Assembly (NCBI GenBank): GCA_963082975.1
Contig: OY720348.1
Location: 54,091,564-54,155,563, forward strand
Reading direction: 5' to 3'
DNA: 64,000 bases
Source: Labia minor
Lineage: Eukaryota; Arthropoda; Insecta; Dermaptera; Spongiphoridae
Part shown: positions 11,477-22,414 of the stretch, piece by piece
Layout: each line of letters starts with the position of its first letter
Numbering within the stretch: position 1 is the first letter of the stretch
Position numbers and translations under genes: made by a program
The notes under the pieces: generated by a model
The model's database searches: none
Told to the model about the DNA's origin: nothing
What the model saw: the letters and a program-made list of their open reading frames with translations, nothing else

Positions 11477-12128
11477 TATATATATATATATAGATATATA
11501 TATATATTATTAAGAGCTTAGCAGTAGTTAAACTATCTGTCTTAGTTATTTCATAAGTTTTATTTATTTATATTTTATATAGATAAAAGTGGGCTATTTG
11601 AGAAATTACTTTTATAATTTTTTTTTATATTATTGTTTCGAGGGATCGGTTAAATTTCAATTCCAATTTTCTCTCATCCCCCTCTTCTCTTTTCAATTCC
11701 GAATACACCGTCTCGTATAATTCAGACATCCTCCCCCACTTCCCCAATCAACAGGAGAATATGGCAATAGCATTATTTGACAATGATATTAAAATGAATG
11801 AATATGTTGTATTCCCCCATTTCCAATTAGCAAGATCAACGAGCCTGAAGACGAATATAATAGGTTCGAGATGATTCAAATTATAGTTTGGAGAATTGGA
11901 GGTGGAAAACGTGTTCGTGCCAATCTCCCCGAAATCATTATTGATTCCCACCTAATCATAAAGCAGGATAAACCGGAATTACACTGAGAAATTCATATTA
12001 GTGAATGTCTGGTATTAAATTTCTACTTCATTTAAATAGAAAAAATATATAAATAATAATTTCTAATAACAAATCAATGAATAAACCTTCCATTCAAAAT
12101 TAAATAATCATAATGCATAGTTATATAT

Positions 12129-12164
<36 letters not shown>

Positions 12165-12400
12165 TGTTCTTTTAAGTTTCGGTAAAAGTTTTGATTATTA
12201 TTAGATTTTTTTTTATAATTATTTATTAATCCTTAAAAATAACTCTGAAATTTAATATTTTAATTTATTTTAAGTTATAAAGTGGGTTTACAGAAAATTA
12301 TTAATGAAATTTTAAAATTTTTAAAATTTGATAAAAAAAATATATGTATATAATAAAATTTACAATTATTATCTTTAAGGAGAATATAAAAAGAAATAAG
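11477..12400. other. No gene seen
   Basis: Contains (TA)n runs (about 11477-11507 and 12124-12162) and a less AT-rich patch (11640-11980) with a 67-codon minus-strand ORF that shows no recognisable motif. Confidence 0.4.
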
Positions 12401-12984
12401 CTCTCGCAATTTGAATTGGATTAAATAACATAATATATTATATTTAAATTTAATTTAATTAATTATAAATTATAAATGATAAATATTAAACCAGCACATG
12501 TTTGGTTTTTTATTGATGGCACCATGGCACGTGTTGGCGCATGAGATTTGCAGTGTTAAAAAATTAATTCTGGTACTTTCAGCGATTCAATCAAGCTGAA
12601 ATTCTATATATAGCAGTTTTATACAATATTTAATCATGTGATAAACTATCAAACATATAACTTTATTTTTACAGTCAATTTAGAGGAAAAAAAATCAAAA
12701 CGTGGTAGGTAATGACCCTCTTCCGGATGAGCTACATTTCTCAAAACATGATAGAAAACTATGAATTTTGAATAATGCTCATGTACCAAATTGCATCATT
12801 CTAGCTCAAACCGTTTTTGCGTAATCTTGCCTACATACATACACACACACACATACACACACACACACAGACATTTTTCTCAACCTTAGTGAAAATGATT
12901 CAGGAACCTTCAAAACGTATAAAAACATCAAAATCTCAACATCGAAAATTTTCGTGATCGCAATACTATCTCTGGCGAGATAGT
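12401..12984 (+). mobile_element. Family B element, copy 1
   Basis: Begins 'ctctcgcaatttgaattgg', carries a central (CA)n microsatellite (12839-12870) and ends in the hairpin ACTATCTCTGGCGAGATAGT (12965-12984). The start motif TCTCGC and end motif GCGAGA are subterminal inverted repeats. This layout (subterminal IRs, internal microsatellite, terminal hairpin) resembles DINE-1/Helentron-type elements. Other copies: 40619-41206, 48301-48921, 46862-47073 (partial) and 27947-28113 (split). Confidence 0.7.
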
Positions 12985-13089
12985 AAAAATTGATTGTGTA
13001 ATAATAAATTTAGGGTTGTTATAATTAAAACTTAAATTTTTAATAAAAAAATATATAGAAAAGTCATCTCATGTATTCTTTTAGGTGAC

Positions 13090-13490
13090 TGAATAAAAAA
13101 AAACAATGGAGCCGCCGAATTACTTACTATCATCTTTGAAAAAATACAAAAAATTCTACCATCACGATATAAAAGGACAACAGTGTACGAGTAAGCTTAA
13201 ATTGTTTGAAACCTGCCTATATTGTGGCCAGTAACAGCTCTATACCCAGTGACACTATTAAAAAGAACAAAGAAACCACAATAAAGACCACCCCAAAAGA
13301 AGATTCACCGCACAATGACAAAACAGAAAGAACAGTGAGATTCCCATCAAGATATGAAAATATGGCTAAAATGAATTAGAAAAGGAAGTGTCAGTAACGA
13401 TAATTGAACAAATATTTTAAAATTAATTCATAATAAAGTTTTGGAGGGGGGGCAGAGACGAGGATGTAATTTATCAAGATTTAAAAAGTA
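13090..13490 (+). pseudogene. Ty3/gypsy pol C-terminal remnant with polypurine tract
   Basis: A plus-strand frame ends in TERTVRFPSRYENMAKMN-stop (stop at about 13378), typical of the basic tail after gypsy integrase. About 60 bp further on, a purine-rich tract (GGAGGGGGGGCAGAGACGAGGA) runs into TGTAAT at about 13464, which would be the start of the 3' LTR. The LTR is lost at the family B/MULE junction. Upstream frames are broken. Confidence 0.5.
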
Positions 13491-14695
13491 ATTACTATCT
13501 CGCCAGACAGTGGCGCAACCAGGGGGGGGGGGGTTTTGGGGGTTAAACCCCCCCCCCCCAGGAGAGAAAAAAATATAAATTGCTGTATATTATGTTCTAT
13601 GTTACAAATAGAAAAGAAAAAATATCCTTTTTATTTGAAAAAAAAAAAAAAAAAATTCTTAAAGTATAACTTAGTGTATAATAAGTAAGTTCATTTTATT
13701 TTAAAAAAATTTTAACAAAAATAAAAATTTCGTACAGAATTAAATATAAGAAATAAAAAATTATTTTATTATTTCTCCTAAATCATAAAAAACAAAAGAT
13801 TACTAGATGATTGTGAAATTTTCCAATTTGACTATTATTTAAATATAAAATAAATAAAAATATTACTCAAATTCTAAATATTTTTTATTAATAATAAATT
13901 AATTGCTAATTTCATAAAAATTATGAAGCGGAGACTAATTTTTTCAAAATGGAAACGGGATAAAAATCCCTAAGGAAAAAATCCATAAAAGTCAAAAATC
14001 CCTAAATCCGAAAATTCCCAAAAGCCCATATTCATTTTAACCTAAACTTAATAATAAAGGAGTTATTTATAAAAAGCAACTTTAAGATTTCGAAAGCTTT
14101 TCGTCCGCCAATAGTGGCAGGATATTTTGAAAGAAATCATGTAAAAATCCCTAAGAAAAAATCCCTAAATGCAAATATCCCTAAAAGAATAAATCCCTAA
14201 ATAAAAATATCGCTGACTGAAAAATCCTTAAAGGAAAAAATCACTAAAAACAAATTTTTTCATTTTTGTATTAATTTTAATTGTGACTCAGAAAATTAAA
14301 TCACAAGGTGAGCATGACACCCAGTTGCCTGAGACACGACCTCCCAAGGAGGTAATCAGGCCTGGACCGAAAGTTGGGAAAAATAGGTCAAAAAATACAT
14401 ACATAGGACCCACACACGTGATTTTCCAAAAAAAAAAAAAAAAAAAATAGGGGTGTCAAATTCGTATTTAAAATAAAGGGAATTTACTCATATTCCGTTT
14501 ATTAGCATACTTTTTAATAGCTTAATGATTCCAAATACAAAATACACCATTTGCAGCGTATATTTCACCAGGGAATATAAAACGCAATTTGTGAAATTTA
14601 CTATCATCAGAGGTTGTCTTTTTCATTTTGCTCAATGCATTTATAGAAACATCAAATCAATCCCAGAAGTTTTGAATCTCTATAATGATATAGAT

Positions 14696-16285
14696 CAGGG
14701 GTGGCCAACACGTCGACCGCAAAAGCTTTAAAAGTAGCCCGCGAAGCCTTGGACAATTTGTTATAACTTAAATAAATGTTTAAAATTCTTAATTCTATAA
14801 TTTAATCTTACAATAATAAATTATTTGTGAAACATACACATACTGTTTATATTTATCCTGATAAGATAAACAATGTAGTAATACTGAACGCGCTCTGTCG
14901 CGCTAGTTGGTTGCTGTATGGCCGTGTGTCTCAAATTGCTTTTTCTCTGTAGCCAACATAGTCAGGCCGCATATCAGTATCAGTGTGTGTTAGAGAGATT
15001 GTAAAGTGACAGCCAGTGAAGTGACAGTCATTATTTTAGTTATTGTTTTAAATATTCCGTAATAATATCTTTAGTAGGTAAATTCTAAAATAATATTTAA
15101 CCCTATTATTTTAGAATGAATAATCCAAGTACAAGCCGGAAAAAAACGTATCATTATCACAGTGAATGGGAAGAAGATTATTTCTTTACTATGATGAAAG
15201 ATATGTAAATGAATCTGTTTTATTTGCAATACAACAGTAGCTTTGTCTAAGAAAGAAAACGTTAAAAGACATTATCTAACAAATTATAAAAATTATGAAG
15301 AAGATTATCCACGTGGCACTGCATTAAGAAAAGGAAAAGTGTAAGGCACAAATAACTGCACAACAAAATAGTTTTTCAAAATACAATACAAATTCGAAGA
15401 CAGCTGCGATTGCTTCATTCAAAGTTGCTGAAACTTTGATTAAACACAACAAACCGTTTCAAGATGGGGAAATATGAAAAGAGGCATTCATTAAAGCTGA
15501 AGAATTGTTTCAGAATTTTAAAAATAAATCTGAAATAATGACATCAATAAAAAATATGTCGTTATCGAGAAATACAGTTATGCGTAGAACAGAAGGAATG
15601 AGCCGAAATCTTGAAGATATTTTACATGAAACATTAATAAATGCGTTTTATTATTACTGCAGTTTGACGAATCTACGGACTTTATCGGTACTGCACAATT
15701 ATGTGTTTTTATTCAAATGGTTTTCGATGATATGTTGGTTACAGAAGAATTATTAACTATTATTCCAATGCATGATCGCACAAGAGGTCAAGATATCTTT
15801 GATTTATTTAAAATTATATTGCACGAACAAATTTTCTAATCTCCAAGTTCGTATCAATAACCACTGACGGGGCTCCAGCAATGATTGGCAACAAAAGTGG
15901 CTTCGTTGCTTTGTGTAAAGGTGATGATGACATTCCAAATTTTATTGACTATCATTGTATCATACATACTCAAATATTATGTTCAAAAGTGTTAAAATTC
16001 AATCATGTTATGGATGTTGCATTTAAAATTGCAAATTCCATAAGATCTAAAAGTTTGTCACGTCGTCAGTTTCGCGCTTTGCTGAATGAATGCGGTGAAG
16101 AACACAATGAACTGTTACTTCATACTGATGTAAGATGGTTAAGTCGTGCTACATTTTTAGTTAAGTTAGTTAGTCTTTAATTATCTACTAAAATTTTAAA
16201 ATTATTTGCCCATATCCATAGTCGACCGCAGACTATATATTATTGAAAAAGTAGCCCCTAAAAGATAAAAGTTTGGCCACACCTG
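14696..16285 (+). mobile_element. hAT transposon nested in the MULE, 8-bp TSD
   Basis: TIRs are CAGGGGTGGCCAAC at the left and CAGGTGTGGCCAAAC as the complement of the right end. The target duplication ATATAGAT lies at 14688-14695 and 16286-16293. MULE copy 2 has the single, unoccupied ATATAGAT at 24274-24281. The ends, the 8-bp duplication and the coded protein all fit hAT. Confidence 0.9.
15116..16180 (+). pseudogene. hAT transposase remnant, GTF2IRD2/ZBED-like
   Basis: Starts MNNPSTSRKKTYHYHSEWEE, then runs through broken frames. Recognisable parts are a zinc-finger-adjacent region, KAEELFQNFKNKSEIM, a QFDES(T)-like catalytic region (about 15660-15680), TTDGAPAMIGNKSGF (about 15853-15905) and HTDVRWLSRATFL (about 16117-16155). 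These match hAT transposases of the type domesticated as GTF2IRD2 or ZBED5 in vertebrates. At least one early stop and several frameshifts inactivate it. The C-terminal dimerisation domain is missing, which fits the short 1.6-kb element. Confidence 0.75.
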
Positions 16286-17676
16286 ATATAGATAATCCTG
16301 ACAACTCCACTCATTTACGAACTCTTGCAGCTTTGGTTTTGGTACCACCATCAAAAGTCATTGTAGCCTACCAAGCAATAGCTGGACGACCAACAAGGTA
16401 AAATTTCGTGATCTTTTTTCTTACTTCGCACTTGGCTAGGGGAACAATTTTTGGCTGGTTTTTATGACCCTGAATTCGACATTGGAACATTGGAACATCT
16501 ACGATGCCACTTTGATGGGTTTGCCTCGAACAAACAATGCATTGAAAGGTTACAACAATGCTCTTCGTTCACGCTTAGGAGGTTACAAGACATCAGTATG
16601 GGACCTGATTAAGCAAATCCATATTGAGCATAACCTTATCTCTTTGGAAATCTGTCGTGATGTTCGTGGTAAGAAGCCTGATTCACCAAGGAAACGATTC
16701 AGCGACTCGCATTATGAGCTTCTGACCATAATGAAGTCAAACCATGAAAAATGGGACTCTAAAAAAACAGATGGAACAGATGTGATGACACCAAGCATGA
16801 TGTATAACTACCTCATTCAAGTCTCTTCGGCTATTCATTATTAAATAAGTAAAAAAAATTAGGGAAATTTTTTATTTAGGGATTTATTCTTTTAGGGATA
16901 TTTGCATTTAGGGATTTTTTCTTAGGGATTTTTACAAGATTTCTTTAAAAATATCCTGCCACTACGGGCGGACGAAAAGTTTCGAAATCTTAAACTAGTT
17001 TTTTTTATAAATAACTCCTTTATTATTAAGTTTAGGTAAAAATGAATATAATGAAACTTTTATTAAATTCGATTCCCTATAAATTTAATACGATAGTATG
17101 ATAATTCTCATAAAAATTGGTATTTATTGATAAAATCAATAAAATGTGCTTTGACTCTTCTTTAAACTACCTTTACTTATGGTCCGATCTTGTCCAAAAA
17201 CAATCCAATCCCCGCCCATCATTCCCAAAAAAAACATCTAAATATCAAATTTCATTTTGTTTAGACGTAATCTCGGTCACGAGCCTGTTCAAAATTTTTT
17301 TTTTGCAGTTTTGTATTCAGAACCGTCTGAAAAGTGGAAATCTCGAAGAATCTCGGAGCAAAAATTTCAAAATTTTCCGATCATCATATAAGCTATCCTT
17401 ATTTCATGAGGAAAGCTAAAATAATTTACTTATAGCTGCAAAAAAATATTTTCTTTCTAAAACTGTGAATACGAGTAAATAAAATACCAAATTAAATTTT
17501 TTTGCCAGATTTTGTAAAATCAGTGTTTCATTTACAAAACTTTTTTAAATATTTAATATAAAAAAAAAATCTTAATGAAAATTTGTCTTTGAGAGAGCCC
17601 GGGGGGGGGGGGGCATAGGAAGGTGGAGCGGCTAGTCAAACCCCCCCCTCAGGATCAAATCCTGGTTGCGCCACTG

Positions 17677-18307
17677 GCGTAGGCAGATGACAATCTTAGG
17701 AAAATAGCATTTGCCTCGCCAAATAGCTTCAAATATTATTTAATTTCAATTTGACTATGAAAATATCTCAGAAAATATCGGGCATTTATTGGACCAATGA
17801 CAAATGAACAAAACACACGATGAGTGTATTCGTTTGCCTTCTTTGCATTCCGTTCTTAGTAAAAGTAGCAATCCTGGAAAAAAGTGGGGGGGGGGGAAGA
17901 AACTGAAAAAATACCCAAGTATTATTTATTTTCAAAAAATCATTTAATAAATTAAAACAATTTAATAAGTAAACAAATATTTTTAAAAAATGATATAAAC
18001 AAAATAATTGGGAAAACATATTATTTATACACGAATTCTTTAGTAACAATTTCTTATTCAAGAATTCTTTGGGAATATTGTTAAATATATTTTGTTGATA
18101 ATAAACTATCCTTAAAATTAAATGGATTCAACATGAATATTAATTACTTATGTTAGCACAACACATTTCATCGAGCTATTTCATCCACATATTTATTTAA
18201 AAACAACGACCAAACATACTTGTTTATTGAGATTGCACTGTGAGAGCATTTGCTCAACAAAGATTTAGCCAAATAATCCAAATTTATATATTCATTTCAC
18301 CCAGTGG
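17677..18307. other. Spacer start between MULE copies, no gene
   Basis: AT-rich. A 91-codon minus-strand ORF (17786-18061) has no recognisable motif. No target duplication of MULE copy 1 is present at 17677. Confidence 0.4.
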
Positions 18308-18717
18308 CAGTGGCGTAACTAGGGGGAGGCAGGGGGGGACATATGTCCCCGGGCGCCACATTTAGGGGGCGCAAAATTAGGGAAACCAATTTGGAACAAA
18401 AGAAGAATTAATATTTAAAGTTAAACTGTATTTTGTGTAAGTCAATAAATATTATTTATACGCTTATTAAAATCTGTTAAACCTGTTTCGTTATTCGTCA
18501 TTAATATTCTTTAAAAAAAAATTAAATTAAATATATATATGTAAAATTGGAAGGTCTTTGGAGTTTACGGTGGAATAAAAAACGAGTTCCTAGAAAATTA
18601 GGTTTAATTTATTATTATTATTATATACAATTAAAAACTATTTACATATGCAGTTTATTTACCTAGAAAATTAGGTAATCGAATTTTAATGTCCTTAACT
18701 CGTTCTATTTAATATAT
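18308..18717 (+). mobile_element. Terminus CAGTGGCGTAACTAGG of another TIR element (partial)
   Basis: CAGTGGCGTAACTAGGGGGA followed by GGGGGGACATATGTCCCC is a terminus type widespread in invertebrate DNA transposons and resembles the MULE end of this window. A matching right end was not found before the gypsy LTR at 18718. Confidence 0.4.
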
Positions 18718-19013
18718 TGTAGAGAGTTATGTCCTCGCGGTTCGTCACTCGTGGTGCTGGGAAGCAGGAGGGAGAGAGCGAGGAGGCTCTACTGTAGTCC
18801 GATGTACTAGTGGGAGCTAGTACTGGACGTATGAGGAAGGACATGTGAGAGTTGGCAATTATATATAAATGATAGGTATTGCTGCTGTTAAATAACTCTA
18901 AATTTATTTTGATATTCCTCTTATATATATATACATTATATACATGTTTTGTTATCGTAATAAATGTTTAAGTTAAGGCACACGCCATCTGTTGGTAGTT
19001 TTGTGACGCTACA
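18718..19013 (+). repeat. Gypsy 5' LTR (296 bp)
   Basis: Begins TGTAGAGAGTTATG and ends GTGACGCTACA. A TATATAAA motif lies at about 18862. Its last 115 or so bases recur at 20740-20856 almost unchanged, which sets the 3' boundary; the 5' part is missing there. Confidence 0.6.
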
Positions 19014-19103
19014 TCACTCCCCTCCTAGTAACTTGGTTACGATACCAGGTTGAAGTAACTTCTCGAAGAGCGGTTCCACAGATGTCTCACAAACAAGTAC
19101 CCC

Positions 19104-19843
19104 TATTACATCACTTAAAAGGGGCTAAAAAGAACGACAAACGAAAAATCAATTGGTCCACAGAGTAGATTGAAGCTTTCAACAACTTAAAGGAAAGTCT
19201 TTCGCAAGCTACATTATTAGTTCATCCTGCACCAGACTTACCTTTGGTATTGATGGTGGACGCTTCAGATTTCGCCATAGGTGCCGCATTGCACCAAAAA
19301 CGTAACGATCAACTCGAGCCGTTAGCATTTTTTTCACAAAAACTCAACGATACTCAAAAAAAGTACTCTACATACGACAGAGAACTACTGGCAGCATACG
19401 CAGCAATCAAACATTTTCAACACATACTGGAAGGTAGAGATTTTCCAATTTACACCGACCACAAACGACTGACGTATGTTTTCAACCAACGCCCGGAAAA
19501 ATCTTCACCAAGACAGTTAAGACAAACCAGCTATATCGCACAATTCACAACAGACATCCGCTTTACGGAAGGTGAGAGTAACGTAGCAGCGGATGCCTGT
19601 TCTAGAATTACTTCTATAGAGACCCCATCTCACATATCACTAGAAGATATAGCAACAGCTCAAGAAACAGACGAAACATTAAAACAGCTGAACGACATCG
19701 CAACTATGGCCGACAAAATTATAGAATACACAACAGAGAAACAACTCTACAAAATTCCAGAAGGACGCCCTACGCCAGCAACCCGGCCAGAAGGACGCCC
19801 TACGCCAGCAAACCCGGCCAGAAGGACGCCCAATGCCCAGTGA
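19104..19843 (+). pseudogene. Gypsy reverse transcriptase C-terminus and RNase H
   Basis: Frame open except one stop (TAG at about 19168, in a WSTE-stop-IEAF context). From 19244 it reads VDASDFAIGAALHQ, FFSQKLNDTQKKYSTYDREL, YTDHKRLTYVF and NVAADACSRI, matching the RT/RNase H of Ty3/gypsy pol with the expected D, E and D acidic residues. Reverse-transcriptase palm motifs and integrase are absent. A short tandem repeat encoding PEGRPTPA (about 19758-19830) ends the frame. Confidence 0.8.
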
Positions 19844-19874
19844 CAAACACGCCCTGTGACAGCTACACCCTGAG

Positions 19875-20171
19875 ATGACTACGCCCGCACCTGAAAACTC
19901 CGACACGAATCTCACAAGTAAGCCCACTACATCCCAAACTTTTCCCAAAATGGCAGAGGAACCGTCAACTATTTCAAAAGTGACAGTAAAAATTCCCCCA
20001 ATATGGAAGAGAAATGTCGCGATGTGGTTCCAAAAGTTGGAATCACAATTCAAACTGGCGGGCATTACAAATGAGGAAACGCAATACCACCACGTAATCG
20101 CATCCTTCGGAGAAGTGCAGAGAAGCCTTGGCCACGCTTTTTATATTTCCGGTAGACATTTTCACAAATAA
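19875..20171 (+). pseudogene. Gypsy gag N-terminal fragment
   Basis: The frame starts MTTPAPENSDTNL. From about residue 36 it has VKIPPIWKRNVAMWFQKLES and QFKLAGITNEETQYHHVIASF, the conserved start of arthropod gypsy gag. After VIASFGE it departs from the family and stops at 20171. It lies downstream of the RNase H part, which is the reverse of normal order. Confidence 0.7.
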
Positions 20172-20249
20172 ATTTCTATATAATTAGATCAAATATATTA
20201 TATTAATATATTTGTTTAAACAATATTCATTATTAACCATTATTTCTAG

Positions 20250-20625
20250 AACAATTTGAACTTGAAAGAAATATGTCTTCGACTTCTTCGAGCTCTTCTT
20301 GTTCATCTTATGGTTCACGTAAATCATCAAGAAGGAGAAGTCCATCTCCAAATAAGAAATATGATTCGTCCTTGAGAAGAAAAGATTTATCATATTCCCG
20401 CAATAGAAGTAGAAATCATTCTTCTTCTAAGCAAAGGAATCGTTCTCGTTCTCCGGAGCATAATTCAAAATATAGAAGTAATAGAGATGATTCACGATAT
20501 GATAGAAGAAAACATAAGGATAGTTTATCATCATCATCGAGGACTTCTAAATTGAAATTAGAGGAACAAACAGAAAACAGGCTGAGAGAATCATCTGGAT
20601 TGGCCATTGCAACTACCAGTGAAAA
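20250..20625 (+). CDS. SR-rich exon-like ORF inside the gypsy element
   Basis: Open from just after an ATTTCTAG acceptor (AG 20248-20249), through QFELERNMSSTSSSSSCSS, to TTSE at a GTGAGA donor (20626). About 60 residues are dense in S/R/K, with RRRSPSP, RNRSRSP and RRKHKDSLSSS motifs, then an acidic stretch KLKLEEQTENRLRE. Such tails are typical of splicing-related nuclear proteins. The in-frame ATG at 20273 need not be the start, since the frame is open to the acceptor. It is not retroviral gag or pol. A possible next exon (ending EQSE-stop at 21049) follows an acceptor near 20961, but the phase only fits with an alternative AG. The gene is not identified. Confidence 0.5.
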
Positions 20626-20739
20626 GTGAGAAGTTACTACAACCTGGTATAGTAACCAAGTTACTAGGTAGTTTTGTGACGCTACATCACTCCCCTCCTA
20701 GTAACTTGGTTACTATACCAGGTTGTAGTAACTTCTCAC
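20626..20739. repeat. Perfect 43-bp inverted repeat, 28-nt spacer
   Basis: The arm 20626-20668 (starting GTGAGAAGTTACTAC) is the exact complement of 20697-20739. The right arm plus spacer equals the LTR end joined to the gypsy leader (compare 19003-19075). An inverted copy of the leader was therefore added. The left arm supplies the GT donor immediately after the SR-rich frame. Confidence 0.9.
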
Positions 20740-20856
20740 TCTAAATTTATTTTGATATTCCTCTTATATATATATACATTATATACATGTTTTGTTATCG
20801 TAATAAATGTTTAAGTTAAGGCACACGCCATCTGTTGGTAGTTTTGTGACGCTACA
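20740..20856 (+). repeat. Gypsy 3' LTR, truncated at its 5' side
   Basis: Matches the last part of the 5' LTR, from TCTAAATTTATTTTG to GACGCTACA. The first about 180 bp are missing. Confidence 0.65.
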
Positions 20857-22074
20857 ATATAATAATAATTTACACAATCTATCTAGTACATATATTTCTA
20901 AATATTTGTGTTTTTACATTTTTTAAAATAGTGATTAAATAGAATTTTCTTATATTTTTAGTCCTACTTGAAGAATGGTATATACGAAACAAATATTCGT
21001 TTCTTTGGACAGATATAACTAACTTATATAAGAGAGAACAAAGTGAATAATGATAGATTTCAAGAGTTTTAAAATTGGATAGACTAGGGGTACAAACCCC
21101 ACGTTAGTATTTTCTTTATATTTATTATGAAATAATTGTATTATGTATATGGCAATTCTTAATATACCTACACCTAATTTTTTGTTTGTTTCATTTAACA
21201 ACGACTTTGTGATCGATAAAAATATTTTACTTCAATGGTTCCATCAAAATGGTGAGTATAATTCTATATGTATAATCAATCCTATTCCTATAATAGATAT
21301 CCTCCAACTTATATTAAATACTATTCAATATAAATATTCATTGAATTAAATTTCAAATATTAATTAATGATGGTATATTATAGAAATTTCTATAAAAGGA
21401 TAAAATAAAATAGAAGACTTATTAAAAACATTCTTTGACTATTATCTTCTTCAAGTATTATTTTTTAAGTTTAAAAAAGGTTTTAATTAATTTTTAATAA
21501 ATCACGATATGTTTTATCTATCACCATCAGATATGTTCGTACCCGTTGACTCTACTCTCTGATCACCAAGAAATGATGGAAGAAGTTAATAAGAATAATA
21601 TAATAGTATATAACAAGATATTTGAATTTCATCATAATTTAGAAATTAGATTTCAGTTCTTGGTTGAGAGATTTTTTTCAATTCTTTTGATTTATACATG
21701 TATTTCTCCTTTAAAAGAATGATAATTATTTTTAATATTAAATCAGTTTAATTATAAATTATTTAATTTTAATTATTGCTCTATATATATACATACTTAA
21801 AGAGAATAATATTCAAAATAATATTTTAAAATAAAACTTTTAAATGTAGTGAACACTAATCGCAATAGATGGCGGGTTATGTATTAAATCAGTATAATAT
21901 TTTTTCAAAAGTATATAAAATTTATATCATTAATATTAATATTTCTTAATGATGATAGTTTTGAAAAACTGTAGAGTAAATAATTATTTTTCAAATAATA
22001 ACACTTTTGCTGCCCTTATTTTATTTTAAACACACTTATTCGAATATATTTTATTTAAAAAAATCTCCCGAAAT
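20857..22074. other. Spacer end between MULE copies
   Basis: AT-rich. A minor open stretch (20963-21049, ending in TAA) could be a last exon for the SR-rich ORF. A 68-codon ORF at 21143-21349 shows no motif. No target duplication is seen at 22074. Confidence 0.35.
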
Positions 22075-22414
22075 CAGTGGCTCAACCAGGGGGGGGGGGG
22101 TTTAACCCCCCCCCCCAGGAGAGAAAAAAATACAAATTGCTGTATATTATGTACTATATTACAAATAGAAAAGAAAAAATATAATCCTTCTTTTTATTTA
22201 AAAAAAAAAAATAATTCTTAAAGTATAACTTAGTGTATAATAAGTAAGTTCATTTTATTTTAAAAAAATTTTAACAAAAATAAAAATTGCTTATTTTTTC
22301 GTACAGAATTAAATATAAGAAATAAAAAATTATTTTATTATTTCTCCTAAATCATAAAAAACAAAAGATTACTAGATGATTGTGAAATTTTCCAATTTGA
22401 CTATTATTTAAATA

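Larger units (their letters stand above)
14525..16844 (+). pseudogene. MULE transposase C-terminal part, split by a hAT
   Basis: The piece 14525-14695 encodes RGCLFHFAQCIYRNIKS (the C/H-containing region conserved in MULE transposases) and PEVLNLYNDID. After the hAT (14696-16285) the frame resumes with the DNSTHLRTLAALVLVPPS stretch, breaks by frameshift around 16400-16550, and continues as LGGYKTSVWDLIKQIHIEHN to a stop at 16844. The N-terminal WRKY/FLYWCH-like and catalytic regions are absent. Copy 2 (24177-24806) is the uninterrupted paralogue. Confidence 0.7.
13508..17676 (+). mobile_element. MULE-type DNA transposon, copy 1 (long TIRs)
   Basis: Terminal 16-bp perfect inverted repeats CAGTGGCGCAACCAGG extend into imperfect TIRs of about 700-800 bp (13508-14210 against 16860-17676). 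Examples are 'aatccctaagaaaaaatccctaaatg' against its complement, and the shared block around 'ggcaggatattt'. Just inside each end are G/C runs able to pair with each other. It holds only the C-terminal part of a transposase, split by a hAT insertion, so it is non-autonomous. Confidence 0.75.
18718..20856 (+). mobile_element. Rearranged Ty3/gypsy LTR element with captured exon-like ORF
   Basis: 5' LTR 18718-19013 (TGTAG...CTACA). The right side ends with the same LTR 3' segment (20740-20856). 'atat' flanks both ends, weak evidence in AT-rich DNA. The inside order is abnormal: RNase H region, then a gag start, then an SR-rich ORF, then an inverted copy of the 5' internal leader. A functional gypsy reads gag-pro-RT-RNaseH-integrase, so this is a scrambled derivative. 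Confidence 0.65.

Noticed and set aside
15116..16180. Host GTF2I-type transcription factor gene
   Set aside because: The similarity is to hAT transposases from which GTF2IRD2 derives. TIRs and a target duplication enclose it and the frame is broken.
16860..16945. Interstitial telomere repeats
   Set aside because: The TTAGGG occurrences are irregularly spaced parts of 'ttagggattttt' units in the MULE TIR, not a telomeric array.
19679..20065. 128-codon minus-strand ORF
   Set aside because: Antisense to the gypsy RNase H tail and gag coding frames, which have clear homology.
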